A model generated the notes under the pieces. The model saw nothing but the letters and a program-made list of their open reading frames with translations, had not been told where the DNA came from and searched no databases. From Hemicentrotus pulcherrimus (taxonomy: Eukaryota > Echinodermata > Echinoidea > Camarodonta > Strongylocentrotidae): a stretch of DNA of 11,714 bases. Positions 1-8,568 of the stretch are shown piece after piece. The stretch is taken from the NCBI GenBank assembly GCA_003118195.1, contig BEXV01000159.1:15495-27208 (forward strand), read 5' to 3'. The stretch's first letter is position 1; each line of letters begins with the position of its first letter. The translations under genes were made by a program, and so were the position numbers.

Positions 1-243
1 CCCCCCCCCTGAACAATGGGTATTAAGTCAGTGAGTTAGTGATAGTGGTGGTTATTTTACCTGACAGCTAAGAAAGCAATAAATGCTTGTTAGTAAGCAA
101 CCAGAAGACCGACATCTTAAGGTCCTCTCTGAGGGACCTGGTAATGAGGATTACCAAAGGGCACTAGCGCATCGACTTGGTTTCAAACCCTGGTCACTGG
201 ATAACGAGACCAATGCTCTACCAACTTAGCTATCGATCGCGCC
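1..243 (-). mobile_element. tRNA-derived SINE
   Basis: Read on the minus strand, the first 80 or so bases (243 to about 163) look like a decayed tRNA. The A box TAGCTAAGTTGG lies at 232-221 and the B box GGTTTGAAACC at 189-179. The anticodon loop CTCGTTA suggests a tRNA-Thr(CGT) ancestor. The acceptor halves GCGATCGA and TCGAT(G)CGC still pair apart from one inserted base, but the T stem is broken and there is an insert-free tail, so this is not a working tRNA gene. The remaining sequence down to position 1 is the presumed SINE body, and its 3' end is not resolved because it runs to the C-tract at the window edge. SINEs are non-coding and are moved by LINE reverse transcriptase. Family assignment would need a Repbase or Dfam search. 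Confidence 0.6.
179..232 (-). promoter_or_regulatory. internal RNA polymerase III promoter (A and B boxes) of the SINE
   Basis: A box TAGCTAAGTTGG (232-221) and B box GGTTTGAAACC (189-179) match the tRNA consensus with normal spacing of about 31 bases between boxes. The B box differs from GGTTCGAATCC at two positions, so activity may be reduced. Confidence 0.55.
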
Positions 244-1020
244 TCCTTTATCGATGCTTTTGTATAAAGTAGTTAATTGCTCACTCAAGCATTAAACGTT
301 GGTGGGATATCAGGACTAGAGATAAGAAAGCCTGTTTTTTCATATCTTGTCCTTTGATGATAAGAATACGATTCACAATTCCAAACTCTTGCATGCTCTG
401 TAGTCTTGTACATCAGGATATGATCCAACAAATCCAGAATATATTAAATAATGTTATAGTTTGCTAAAATTAGTATAGTTAGTAAAATTGGTTGAAATTA
501 TTAGATTCAGTTAAGATGTATCATGGATACATAATGTCTTTAGGTGGCAAGAAACTCCATGCAATACATGGAATCGTACAGTTATTCACTCACATATTAT
601 TGCATCTACATCAAGCTCAAAATTATTACAAGTTTCGACTCATTTGCATGACATGAATGCCATTTGCATTATAATTTTTGCAGTCCTTTGTTTTGGTTTT
701 TTGGTGATGGTTTGAAAATTGCAATTATAGTTTCATTCAGAACTCACAGGCATAGAAATCAATAAATACAATAAGACAAAATAACATGTAAATTCATCAA
801 GTATATCTGTATATTTATTTTGCTCAAAGAATATAAAAGCCAAGAATTCATAGAGAACATGCAATGTATCATGTGTAAAACATATATACAAACATAATTT
901 GGCAAGTTCTTGATTCTTTTTGATTAAGAGATAATAGTATTTATATATATATATAAATGAATTTGTATATACAAACATATATCACATGCAATCTTATTAA
1001 ATAATTAACATTTGCATAAT
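244..1020. other. non-coding intergenic stretch, AT-rich
   Basis: No open frame here has protein-like composition. The longest frame, on the minus strand around 733-978, is low-complexity Tyr/Ile/Phe noise. Visible structure is limited to a short TA microsatellite (about 940-955) and three copies of the octamer ATTTGCAT at 642-649, 662-669 and 1010-1017. Confidence 0.6.
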
Positions 1021-1026
1021 TGAATA

Positions 1027-1082
1027 CAGTCCCACATTGAAGAGCTGGTCCATTATACAGTGCCTGGTGAGGAACTAAAACA
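1027..1082 (+). repeat. left remnant of minisatellite array, interrupted by MITE
   Basis: This block contains CAGTCCCACATTG and ends in GGAACTAAAACA, which match the unit of the array on the far side of the MITE (CAGCCCACATCG and GGACCTAAAACA). It is longer than one unit because of an extra internal segment with a second ATACAGT. The copy is diverged, and its left edge is approximate. Confidence 0.55.
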
Positions 1083-1487
1083 TTAAAGGTAAAGACCAGT
1101 TCTGGTCATGCGATTGCATTGTGAAAGAAACGTGGAATCGATCAGAAAAGGTTGATCATCTAGCACTTAAGTATTGGTGTGTACTGCAAGGTTCTGGAAT
1201 CATCAAAATGATAAGAAATTTGGCCCTGTCTTCGTAAAGTTACAAGCACTGTACACAGAAAAATGTATATGGGACTTTACACACACGTGCACGACACATG
1301 CGTTTATCTCTCACAGACCATAGATAAACTAATTTACCAAATATATCAATTAGTAGGGGCTGTTTCCCCGGCAAAATTTGTATCATCATGTATTGGTCAA
1401 AACATAATCTTTCACATGATTGTTAATAAGAGCTTCCATTTCATTATTTGAAATTGGGGTGTTTCCAATACTGGTCTTTACCTTTAA
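1083..1487. mobile_element. MITE with 14-bp terminal inverted repeats and TTAA target-site duplication
   Basis: Perfect 14-bp inverted termini AGGTAAAGACCAGT (1087-1100) and ACTGGTCTTTACCT (1470-1483) are each bordered on the outside by TTAA (1083-1086 and 1484-1487). The body is 397 bases and has no transposase; the only open frame is 62 codons of unremarkable composition. TTAA duplications are made by piggyBac and Kolobok transposases, so this is probably a non-autonomous member of one of those superfamilies. The insertion splits a minisatellite whose flanking units rejoin at a single TTAA, which independently supports the boundaries. Superfamily assignment would need a match to an autonomous relative. 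Confidence 0.8.
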
Positions 1488-1675
1488 CTGGGTTATAATA
1501 ATATTATGCTATAGCAGTCCACGTCAGAGCCTTGTAAGGAACTAAAATATTTACCCGGTTATACCAATATCTTGTTATATCAGCCCACATCGAGGGTTTA
1601 TGTGGACCTAAAACATTTACCCGGTTATACCAACATCTTCCTATATCAGCCCATTATCAGGGCCTACAAACAGAA
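1488..1675 (+). repeat. minisatellite, three degenerate units of about 66 bp
   Basis: Units begin near 1483-1488, 1550 and 1616 with TTTACCCGGTTATACCAAYA (or TTTAACTGGGTTATA in the first). They continue through CTATATCAGCCCA and end in ACCTAAAACA. Units two and three are closest to each other; unit one is more diverged and the third fades out around 1675. This is the same array as the block left of the MITE. Confidence 0.75.
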
Positions 1676-2800
1676 TGCAAAGAATCTGGACTGGCAAAAT
1701 ATCTTGCCACAACAAGAGTGCATTATAACAGTATTCTTTACAAGAGAAAACCACTGTACTAAATCCTGATCAAAATGATTGATGTTGATTTCTATAATAA
1801 ATCAACCGACAGTTTCTTTCATTTTCATTGAGGTTCATTCATTCTTTTTGTTTAATTCTTGGTGCAACATCCCCATCTTTCCTTACTTTTTATTTTTATA
1901 CATGCATTATCACAAAGACCTTTGAAAAATCAAGTCAGACATTTTTCATACCCTATGCTATACACTTTAGAAATCAATGTTTTATGTGAATGCCATAGCC
2001 AGGTGATAGAATTGCCCTTACCGTAGGTTGATTTTCGAAAGTCTTTGCAATTGTGATCATGGACATATGGAATGCCAAATAAAATAAAATCAAGTGTGTT
2101 TGGCCCAATATGATGTCAATGGAACTGATAGGAATAAATAGGATTTTTTTTTTCGACTTTAATACACAATTATACTTACATAAAAATTGCAATATCATTT
2201 TTAAAATCAGTGTTTATGAAGTTTCCTCCCCAAATAGCAATTCCTATCATAAAGGAGAACATAGGAGAATATCTCAAGCAGAGAGTTGGATATTCAGTTC
2301 AACGAATTTGATAATAATACATATTCTACAAACAGACATTAAATCCCTCCCAGATCAAATACGTTACATTGACACAGCTGAACATGATCATCTGACTACA
2401 CATACATGTATGTTTGCTTTCCTGTTATCAATTACTGTCATATGTTGGTCTGCCCTAAAACTCAGACTTTCTTTTAATTAAAAAAATAATGGAATGTGTA
2501 ATTTGCTACACTATACAGCATAAAAGGAATCTTAGAATATATTTAATCAGCTTTTAGTTTCAACTGCTTTTTACAGAAAAAAAAAAACACGGTGGAACAG
2601 GGATTACACTGTATCGTACACATAGTCTAGACACTGATCATACATTCCTTTCTGATTCATTTATTTCATCATTTCTACAAAATTCTTTGTGAAAATTGTT
2701 GTGTATTGTTTAGAATCCTATCTCTCTTCCATATGCATTTTGTTTAAATTTGTCTACACCAGATGGGGAAGTGATTGGGCAATATGTTACCACATCAAGG
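1676..2800. other. non-coding intergenic stretch
   Basis: This region lies downstream of the WASHC1 3' end. A 123-codon open frame on the plus strand (2110-2481) has no recognisable domain, its composition mirrors the AT-rich background, and it starts and stops without splice or promoter context, so I do not call it a gene. One TACATGTA octamer occurs at 2403-2410. I see nothing else. Confidence 0.55.
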
Positions 2801-2809
2801 CACACAAAT

Positions 2810-3509
2810 TTGGGTGATACAAATAGTTTATTCCTGAGAAAAAGCAGAACATTCAATGACTTCATTGAGAGTAAGCTGTCCAACTCATCCTGCCCATGAG
2901 ATACTTCCTCGGATATTGATGATTACAACATCACAACTTCGGTACCAACTCAACAATCTACCTTTATTTTCAAATTGTTATCACATATAAAAGTTCTCAG
3001 CTTACTTGTTATTTCTTATTTTGTAATACATGCATTTTATTTCAAATATTCAGAAGAAGAAAAGCATTGCAATATTTTTGTGACCAGAAATTTTAAATAT
3101 ACATCATTTTTACAGCTGTCTGTTGGCATTTTCACTGGTATAATTTTTTTAAAATAATGCATGAAATGGCATATGCTTCCACAGCACCTAAAGCAGACAT
3201 AATGTTCAAAGTATAGAATCAACAAACATGATGATGAATGAAATTTGAAAAGTGCATTGAATTTCGAGGACAGTAATAAACTTCAGAGACTTCAGGCTGT
3301 TAGAAGAGGCCTTTCATGTTAAACCTATCAATAAACAGTACAGGAAGATATTAAACAATAGTCGTAGAGTGGGATTGGCGAAAGAGGACTAACTCTTGTT
3401 GACTGTCCAATATGGGTAAACCTTTATGTGAACTCTCATTTACATAAATGGCAACGTCACCAACATAAGGGATGGGCTGAATGGGGATGGAGGACAAGCT
3501 GTTTGAAGT
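2810..3509 (-). other. WASHC1: probable 3' UTR of WASHC1
   Basis: The stretch runs from the base after the TAG stop to the predicted cleavage zone, about 700 bases. It is AT-rich and has no conserved coding potential; small open frames on both strands at 2975-3225 are noise. The end depends on which of the AATAAA hexamers is used. Confidence 0.4.
2827..2832 (-). terminator. candidate WASHC1 poly(A) signal AATAAA
   Basis: The minus strand reads AATAAA here. It is followed within 20-40 bases by the GT-rich stretch TTTGTGTGCC and TTGATGTGG, as expected of a cleavage and polyadenylation site, which puts the likely cleavage near 2805-2815. Other AATAAA hexamers in the 3' region are at 2968-2963 (also followed by GT-rich sequence) and about 3041-3036, so shorter 3' UTRs are possible. 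Confidence 0.45.
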
Positions 3510-3682
3510 CTAGTCCCAATCATCATCGTCGTCCCCTAGACCACCTCCTCCCATCGGCCGAGGAGGCGGGGGTATCATAGCTGCTAGCTTGTTTATTGCT
3601 TTGCCTTGTGGTGGGGCAGGCTGGTTGATGTTAGGAAGAGAGTCATCAGTTCTTCCCCCTCCACCCCCTCCTCCTCCTCCAC
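3510..3682 (-). CDS. WASHC1: WASHC1 coding exon 5: polyglycine, proline segment, acidic C-terminus
   Basis: This terminal exon encodes residues 411-467. After nine more glycines come [17 protein letters not shown], the segment [16 protein letters not shown] (438-453), and the acidic end GDDDDDWD with the family-typical penultimate tryptophan (W466), followed by TAG at 3512-3510. The acceptor is CGAACAG before 3682. The acidic tail is the Arp2/3-binding A motif of the VCA module. Confidence 0.92.
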
Positions 3683-6600
3683 CTGTTCGATAAGAGTAAA
3701 AAACATGGTGGAATGTTGATTAACGTGTTTATAATTTATCTAATTACATATCATCTACCACATCTAGTCACAGGTACATGAACTCTACCGGCATATAAAA
3801 CCAAGGATCCACATTATTAATAGGCATATGGAAGATGACATAAATTCAAACTTTGTTTGAAATAGCCATTCAAATCATTCATACAAGAACAAGTTTTTTG
3901 AACAAAAATATCCATTCCGATCCACCTCTGGTGTGGTTTTTTTTTAAACGCCTGTTAAATTTGTTAAAATTTTTGCTCACGTGGCTCTTCTGGCTTCCGT
4001 GCTAACCAGGGGTGTTCATGCATGCAGGGCACCGAGTGTGGGACATGCCACTCGCTACTCACCAAAAATTATTATGAGCAAACTTTGAGGCTTTTTTTCT
4101 GGGTTTCTCTAGTATGGTAAACAGTAGTCCCCCAAAATCAATGATTTTTCAAAATGGTGTTTAGGATGTAAAAATTGGCCTACCGAGATTGGATTGTCCC
4201 ATAGGATATTGCCCAGTTCAACACTAAATGCAGTGACGATTCCGTAGTCTATATATCAGAGTTCTTACCTCCTCCTCCTCCTCCTCCGGCTTGCTTGGTT
4301 CCTGAGATTCCTTTCCGCCTGAGTGAAAGCTTGTTGAAGAGATCGGACATCAGATCTCCACCTCCAGAGGGCGGTGCCTGCTCCTTTTCACGCTTCTTCT
4401 CTATCTTCTTCTCTCGCACGCTCTGCTTCAGGTTCTTCACTCCGCCTGAAAGTTCAAATTATGCAGTCAATCATTCATTTACTCACTTAATTATTAGCAT
4501 GCCAGGGGCAATGTTTTGCAATAGTGAGTGTGACCAATTATGCTCTTCAGCTGATTAAAGTGCCTCCATCCTCCTCAATAAGTTAAACATTAGGCATGTT
4601 TTTTTGCCGAGAGTATAAACTTGCTGTGTTTAATAGTAGTTCACATTTTGACAAGAGACAATGCTGTCTTACAGAAACAAAAAAATAATATAAGGTAATC
4701 TTTATATAAATCTATATATTACCTTAGCACAATATACAATATGAGACAAACAGGTTAATAATTATCTATCTTATATTTTTGCAATAAGGATAGGTATGGC
4801 ACTTAGTATAATAATATAGATGATTACACACACATTACAAAAAGCTCTCATAACAAAAATACTCCCACCACTATAACACAAGAACCAATGTAATTCAAGT
4901 GGGGTATCACGACCCCCATTTTGTTTCTCTTGTTAAAACTGGGACAGAGGCTTGGAGCTCTGCGTCAGAAATTATGGTATTGGATTGCAGCTGTACTATT
5001 CATCAACTTACGTAATAGTATAATCAAAATTTAACTTGGGCTCTGTCTACAAGGAAATGAGAAGTAGGAAATATATAATTTACTTGTTTTAAGATATTTT
5101 CATGTCCAAAAGTCACTCATAATTTAGATGAATACAAAAAATAACCTACCCGCGTTCCTGATCGACTCCAAGAGACTTGATCTTCCGCTTTCAGCCGCTG
5201 CTACCGGAGGTGGAGCTGGAGCGGCAGGTGCAGTTCGGGTATCCACTGCAGTAGGGGGTGGTGGAGGGGGTGGTGGTGGTGCCCCTGGAGCTGCTCCAGG
5301 GGGCATGATGGCGGGAACGTTATTGGATCCTTCGGGAGCAGGTAAGGCAGGGAGGTTGCTTGGTTGGGAGGATGTCAGGCTGGGGAGCTCAGGGATATGA
5401 GCTCCAGGAAGAGAGGGAGCTATTGAATCTTCCAGGTCAGAGCTAAAGATGATGTCATCGGCAATACCTTCAAATTATAAAAGCACATGTATAGATCAAT
5501 CCACTGCTAAGTATAATGTAGTTCAACTTGAGATAGTAAAGACATTTACATGTATGGGCTATTTTTTATTTCATTTTTACTGTTGATCTCATACCCCAAA
5601 ATGTAAAAAAAAAAGATAGGCCAAGGGCAGAGAAAGATGCCCTTCAAAGCCCTGATAAATACCACTGTACATAAAAAACAGAGCCTCCATTAAAGAGTGT
5701 GTAGTGCCATTCCATTTCGGCTGCAAAAGTAGTACCGGGGTATTTGAAAAGTCTTTCCCTTTTTTTTACCAAGCAGTATTTTGCGTAATAAAAACTGCTA
5801 TTTATAATTTGAGTGTAAGTATAAACAATAGGCCAGACAGAGCTGTAAGGTAAGCCACTAGGTAATGAGATTAGGTCCATAAGAAAAGCATGTGATTAGA
5901 TTATCTAAGGATTAAGACGTACATGTAGGGTCAAGAACAAGACTAGGTCATTGAAAAACCCTACCTTAAGAAGTATGTCTCCATGTACCACTAAGAATAC
6001 ACCAACCCATTACATCATGTTAGGCACAGAGGCGCATCCAGTTACATGTACGGTTTATTGGAGAAAAAGAAAACATCAAGACTTTTTTTTTTTGCCAACC
6101 TGGTAGATCCGGGAGGAAGCTAGGCACATCAATGTCTGGTACCTCCCCAAGATGAGGAACATAGAAGAAGTTATCGCTGGTGATGCGATCCAGCTGCTCT
6201 CTCTGGAGGATGGACGTTGGAGCCTGACCCATCTCCTGTTGTTCCTCCTCAATCGCTTTTCTGGTCTTTGTGACCGCTCCCAGTGGATCGATCATCACAT
6301 ATTTCTTGTATCTGGCATGGTGGAGCGAAAAAGAGAAGACAATAATTACATTTATTCTATTCAACAAGATTGTTTCAACCTTTTGTTTTTTAACTTGTTC
6401 TCAGAGGTGAAAATTTAAAAACCTGTGCCAAGCAAGCTAATGAAAGAGAGAGAGACAATGAGAACAACTTTCTTGGACACCATCATCAATCCATAATCAA
6501 ACAATTTTCTTTAATAGATTTAGCTTGAAATTATAAATGACAAATTCTACAAACTAATTACAGAACAATAAGGCTATAATGTTAACTTCCTGGAAGATGA

Positions 6601-7623
6601 CTTTCTTGGTTTAAGAATGAATATCATTACTTCAAATTCTGAAGAACGATCAAACTGGAATATCAATTAAACGTCGACTCTCCTAGAAAAGAAATCTGTC
6701 TCCTTTTTTTTTTACATTCATTTGCTTTTTAGACGCAGTACACCATGGATGACAATTAAACTGCATTTTCACCAAACACATCTTGTAATCTGAGACTGTT
6801 TCTGTGATTATCTTGCAGCTCATAACGTTTAAGATATGTTAACAGTACATCATTTATTTCTAACAATTTGCACAGCTTAAAGGTACTATGTCCTATTTGC
6901 AAGCAAAAAAAATGAAAAGGTTGAATTCCAACAACATTTGAAAGACAATACTAATTTAGAACTTCCCTCAAAAAGAAAGGGCTTGAAAATGGCTTTTAAT
7001 GGGAAATCAACGTCAATTAGCTGTCGAATCGACTGAAGTGATTGCAATCACCTAAGTAATAGTTTGATTTTCAGACCCATTTCAGAACAAGATACTTACG
7101 GATTTTCACTTGTGTTGAAAAGAAGCAATGATGTTATTGATCCAACGTTCCTTGGGAGACCTCCCAGGCCTTCCCACGTATTCTCTCCATCTTTGTCTTT
7201 CTTCCTCACATTCAATTGCACATTATAAAACTGCAGTTTTTCCTTCAAGGCTCTACTGTCCAATGTCTGATGCTTGCTAGCCAGCTTCCGAGATGGCCTG
7301 GGAATACTTGACAAGTCTGTGTTGTCTGCAAACACAGACTGGTATACATCATTCTTTTCAGGAGCAGGATACTTTGAACTTGAGAAAACCTTGATGGCCT
7401 TACGACTGTTCTTGATCTTATCGACTTTGGCTTGAGCAACGTCCAGTCGCTTATTGATGGTTGTTAACTGCGTATGATTCTCAGTCACCCTCTTTTCGAT
7501 GCGGTCAAAGACGTCATTGGCGATTTTCTCCAGATATTCGAGGGTGTCAGCGATCTGATGGATGGTTTCTTCCCGCCTGAGATCAGGCTGAATGATGGGA
7601 ATGTCATAGACCTGACTCGGCAT
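3510..7623 (-). CDS. WASHC1: WASH complex subunit 1 (five coding exons, join)
   Basis: WASH is the nucleation-promoting factor of the endosomal WASH complex. It activates Arp2/3 to build branched actin that drives retromer-dependent sorting and membrane fission. Exons on the minus strand are 7623-7100, 6311-6100, 5467-5150, 4445-4269 and 3682-3510, giving 1404 bases and 467 residues plus stop (human WASH1 is 465). Domains: WAHD1 about 1-175, with IQPDLRREE (11-19), a predicted coiled coil (about 19-73), KAIKVFSS (75-82) and EGLGGLP (151-157); linker with [26 protein letters not shown] motif (225-246); nine prolines (309-317); WH2 with LLESIR (344-349) and LKQ (357-359); connector LMSDLFNKL...RRKGISG (383-400); polyglycine (405-420); acidic tail D461-D465, W466, D467. 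The ATG at 7623-7621 has A at -3. An in-frame TAG at 7656-7654 excludes a longer start in this exon. No reading-frame damage is seen. Identification is by family recognition, not a search. Confidence 0.95.
3683..4268 (-). other. WASHC1: WASHC1 intron between coding exons 4 and 5
   Basis: 586 bases, GTAAGA to ACAG, interrupting the polyglycine tract. A GC-richer island at about 3978-4060 with short inverted TTTGCTCA / TGAGCAAA ends may be an old repeat fragment, but I cannot name it. Confidence 0.85.
4269..4445 (-). CDS. WASHC1: WASHC1 coding exon 4: WH2 end, connector, first half of polyglycine
   Basis: This exon encodes residues 352-411: [14 protein letters not shown], a Lys/Glu-rich helix, and the amphipathic connector [19 protein letters not shown] (382-400), which contacts Arp2/3 in this family. 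It ends in six GGA glycine codons before the donor G|GTAAGA at 4268. The acceptor is CTTTCAG before 4445. Phase 1 on both ends. Confidence 0.93.
4446..5149 (-). other. WASHC1: WASHC1 intron between coding exons 3 and 4
   Basis: 704 bases, GTAGGT to TCAG. It contains an inverted repeat TAAGGTAAT (4691-4699) / ATTACCTTA (4718-4726) around an AT-rich loop, able to form a hairpin. Otherwise unremarkable. Confidence 0.85.
5150..5467 (-). CDS. WASHC1: WASHC1 coding exon 3: proline-rich region and start of WH2
   Basis: This exon encodes residues 246-352: [21 protein letters not shown], a proline/alanine-rich segment with nine consecutive prolines (309-317), then [11 protein letters not shown], the first half of the WH2 actin-monomer-binding motif. 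The acceptor TTTGAAG precedes 5467 and has a poor pyrimidine tract. The donor is G|GTAGGT at 5149, phase 1. The complementary strand also has an open frame over much of this exon because of its GC-rich repeats; that frame is not a gene. Confidence 0.92.
5468..6099 (-). other. WASHC1: WASHC1 intron between coding exons 2 and 3
   Basis: 632 bases, GTTGGC to GAAG. It holds an A11 run (minus strand) just after the donor and three of the window's eight TACATGTA octamers (5547-5554, 5920-5927, 6043-6050). No coding content is seen. Confidence 0.85.
6100..6311 (-). CDS. WASHC1: WASHC1 coding exon 2: linker region
   Basis: This exon encodes the end of codon 175 to the first base of codon 246: [15 protein letters not shown] (176-190), SILQREQL (208-215) and the FFYVP...[12 protein letters not shown] block. 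The acceptor CCATGCCAG lies just before 6311. The donor CCAG|GTTGGC at 6099 is GT but weak beyond the first two bases, and is followed by an A11 run. Phase and protein alignment (PDLPG-IADD) support it despite the weak donor. Confidence 0.9.
6312..7099 (-). other. WASHC1: WASHC1 intron between coding exons 1 and 2
   Basis: 788 bases, GTAAGT to CCAG, AT-rich. It holds only homopolymer runs and a short GA tract near 6442-6455; no nested gene is seen. Confidence 0.85.
7100..7623 (-). CDS. WASHC1: WASHC1 coding exon 1: WAHD1 domain
   Basis: This exon encodes residues 1-174 and two bases of codon 175. It carries almost the whole WASH homology domain, which in the known complex binds WASHC2 (FAM21) and the other subunits. 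[24 protein letters not shown] and [10 protein letters not shown] are close to the vertebrate protein. The donor is CC|GTAAGT at 7099, phase 2. Joining to the next exon restores ENP-YKKY, matching the human ENL-YKKY arrangement. Confidence 0.93.
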
Positions 7624-7697
7624 GCTGCTTATACCTTCAACCACAGAGCTTGTCTACAGCAATGGACAGCACACCTTCACTAGAGTCTAGAGACTAC
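7624..7697 (-). other. WASHC1: WASHC1 5' UTR part of the first coding exon
   Basis: A strong acceptor (TCATTTTCCTGCAG, ending at 7698) precedes this block, which carries in-frame stops upstream of the start ATG. It therefore looks like leader sequence spliced to an upstream non-coding exon. A GTG at 7644 in the same frame is not a plausible eukaryotic start. Confidence 0.6.
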
Positions 7698-8499
7698 CTG
7701 CAGGAAAATGACAATTCACATGGTGAAAACTGATTTCTCTGCAACTGACTGGTGGTAATAGAATGGAAAACTAATGTGATTGTTTTTCATGTTAATATCT
7801 GGATCTTGTAGCACCCACTCCAGCAAAGCATAGAGAGTCAATGCGAATATGTATTGACCTCTAGCACTGCACTACGTGTTAATAGGCAGCCTTTGAATAC
7901 ATGAATAGTCCATTTACTCATTACACACAGATGTACACAATAATGCCGATGCGGCTGATGGGTAAGTTTGGCATTGGACTCACAATTTGAATTTTCAAAT
8001 TGTTTTTTCTAACATCGGAAAGTTAAACAAATTGTATTTTACTGCCTTTTAGACCTAGACTACTTAGGTGTCATCAAATGATCAATTGTCACAGAAGTAC
8101 TGATTTCGAGTGAAATCACTTCTCGTGTAGTGCAGGGGAAGCCTAATTTTGGCGGTAGTTAATATAATCATCAATATTCAGAGACTAAATTGAGCAGAGT
8201 AACCTGTAACTAAAGCCCGATAAGGGGCGTAAACTACATAGTCTACGTAGGTCTACGTACACTACTATACACAGCAAAGAAGTCCAGAAAGCGGTGCAGT
8301 GTAAACCGCGACCCCCTATACTCCTGGCTTCTCGTCTTCCACGGAACCCGACAAAACATCGCTGCATTTCAATCATGTAATTTAACAACTCTATTTTGTG
8401 GTTAATGTCTCACATAAGAGTAATATAAACAGGTGAAATGCATGCACTATATATTTCATTAACATATAAGCATCCTTTTGAAATCAAAATACCACTTAC
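7698..8499 (-). other. WASHC1: putative WASHC1 intron 1 (5' UTR intron)
   Basis: 802 bases between the GTAAGT donor and CTGCAG acceptor. It includes a somewhat CpG-richer patch (about 8205-8360) with repeated TCTACGTA, which could be an enhancer or an alternative promoter, but I see no recognisable exon in it. Confidence 0.4.
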
Positions 8500-8568
8500 A
8501 ATGGACAAAAATTGATGAAATAAAGACGCATTTAGTTCAAACGGGTGGTTGTCGTCGGTCACAAGACT
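8500..8568 (-). other. WASHC1: putative non-coding first exon of WASHC1
   Basis: A consensus donor, TCCATT|GTAAGTGG, ends this block at 8500. The predicted initiator A at 8568 is 32 bases downstream of TATATA, giving a first exon of about 69 bases and a first intron of 802 bases to the acceptor at 7698. It contains a short upstream ORF. This is inferred from signals only; 5' RACE or RNA-seq would confirm or move it. Confidence 0.4.

Noticed and set aside
163..243. Functional tRNA gene
   Set aside because: T stem is broken, base 37 is T, the acceptor stem has an insertion, and there is SINE-like sequence downstream with no nearby T-run terminator at the tRNA end.
1488..1675. CRISPR-like array
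   Set aside because: Units repeat along their full length with no unique spacers, and the context is eukaryotic.
2110..2481. 123-codon open frame on the plus strand
   Set aside because: Longest frame outside WASHC1 exons, but it has no domain, motif or splice context, and its composition is that of translated AT-rich DNA.
4295..4558. 87-codon plus-strand frame
   Set aside because: Antisense shadow of WASHC1 exon 4 running into intron.
5128..5400. Gly/Ala-rich open frame on the plus strand
   Set aside because: It is the complement of the proline-rich WASHC1 exon 3; GC-rich trinucleotide repeats keep several frames open.
6877..6893. TTAAAGGTACTATGTCC as a second MITE end like the one at 1083
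   Set aside because: Only the first nine bases match the MITE end, and no inverted partner with TTAA is found in the intron.
7621..7644. GTG at 7644 as start of the WASH protein
   Set aside because: Non-ATG start; an ATG seven codons downstream has a good context and gives the family N-terminus.
8185..8388. 67-codon Arg/Cys-rich minus-strand frame in a CpG-richer patch
   Set aside because: No domain recognised and no matching splice sites to WASHC1; more likely intronic or regulatory sequence.
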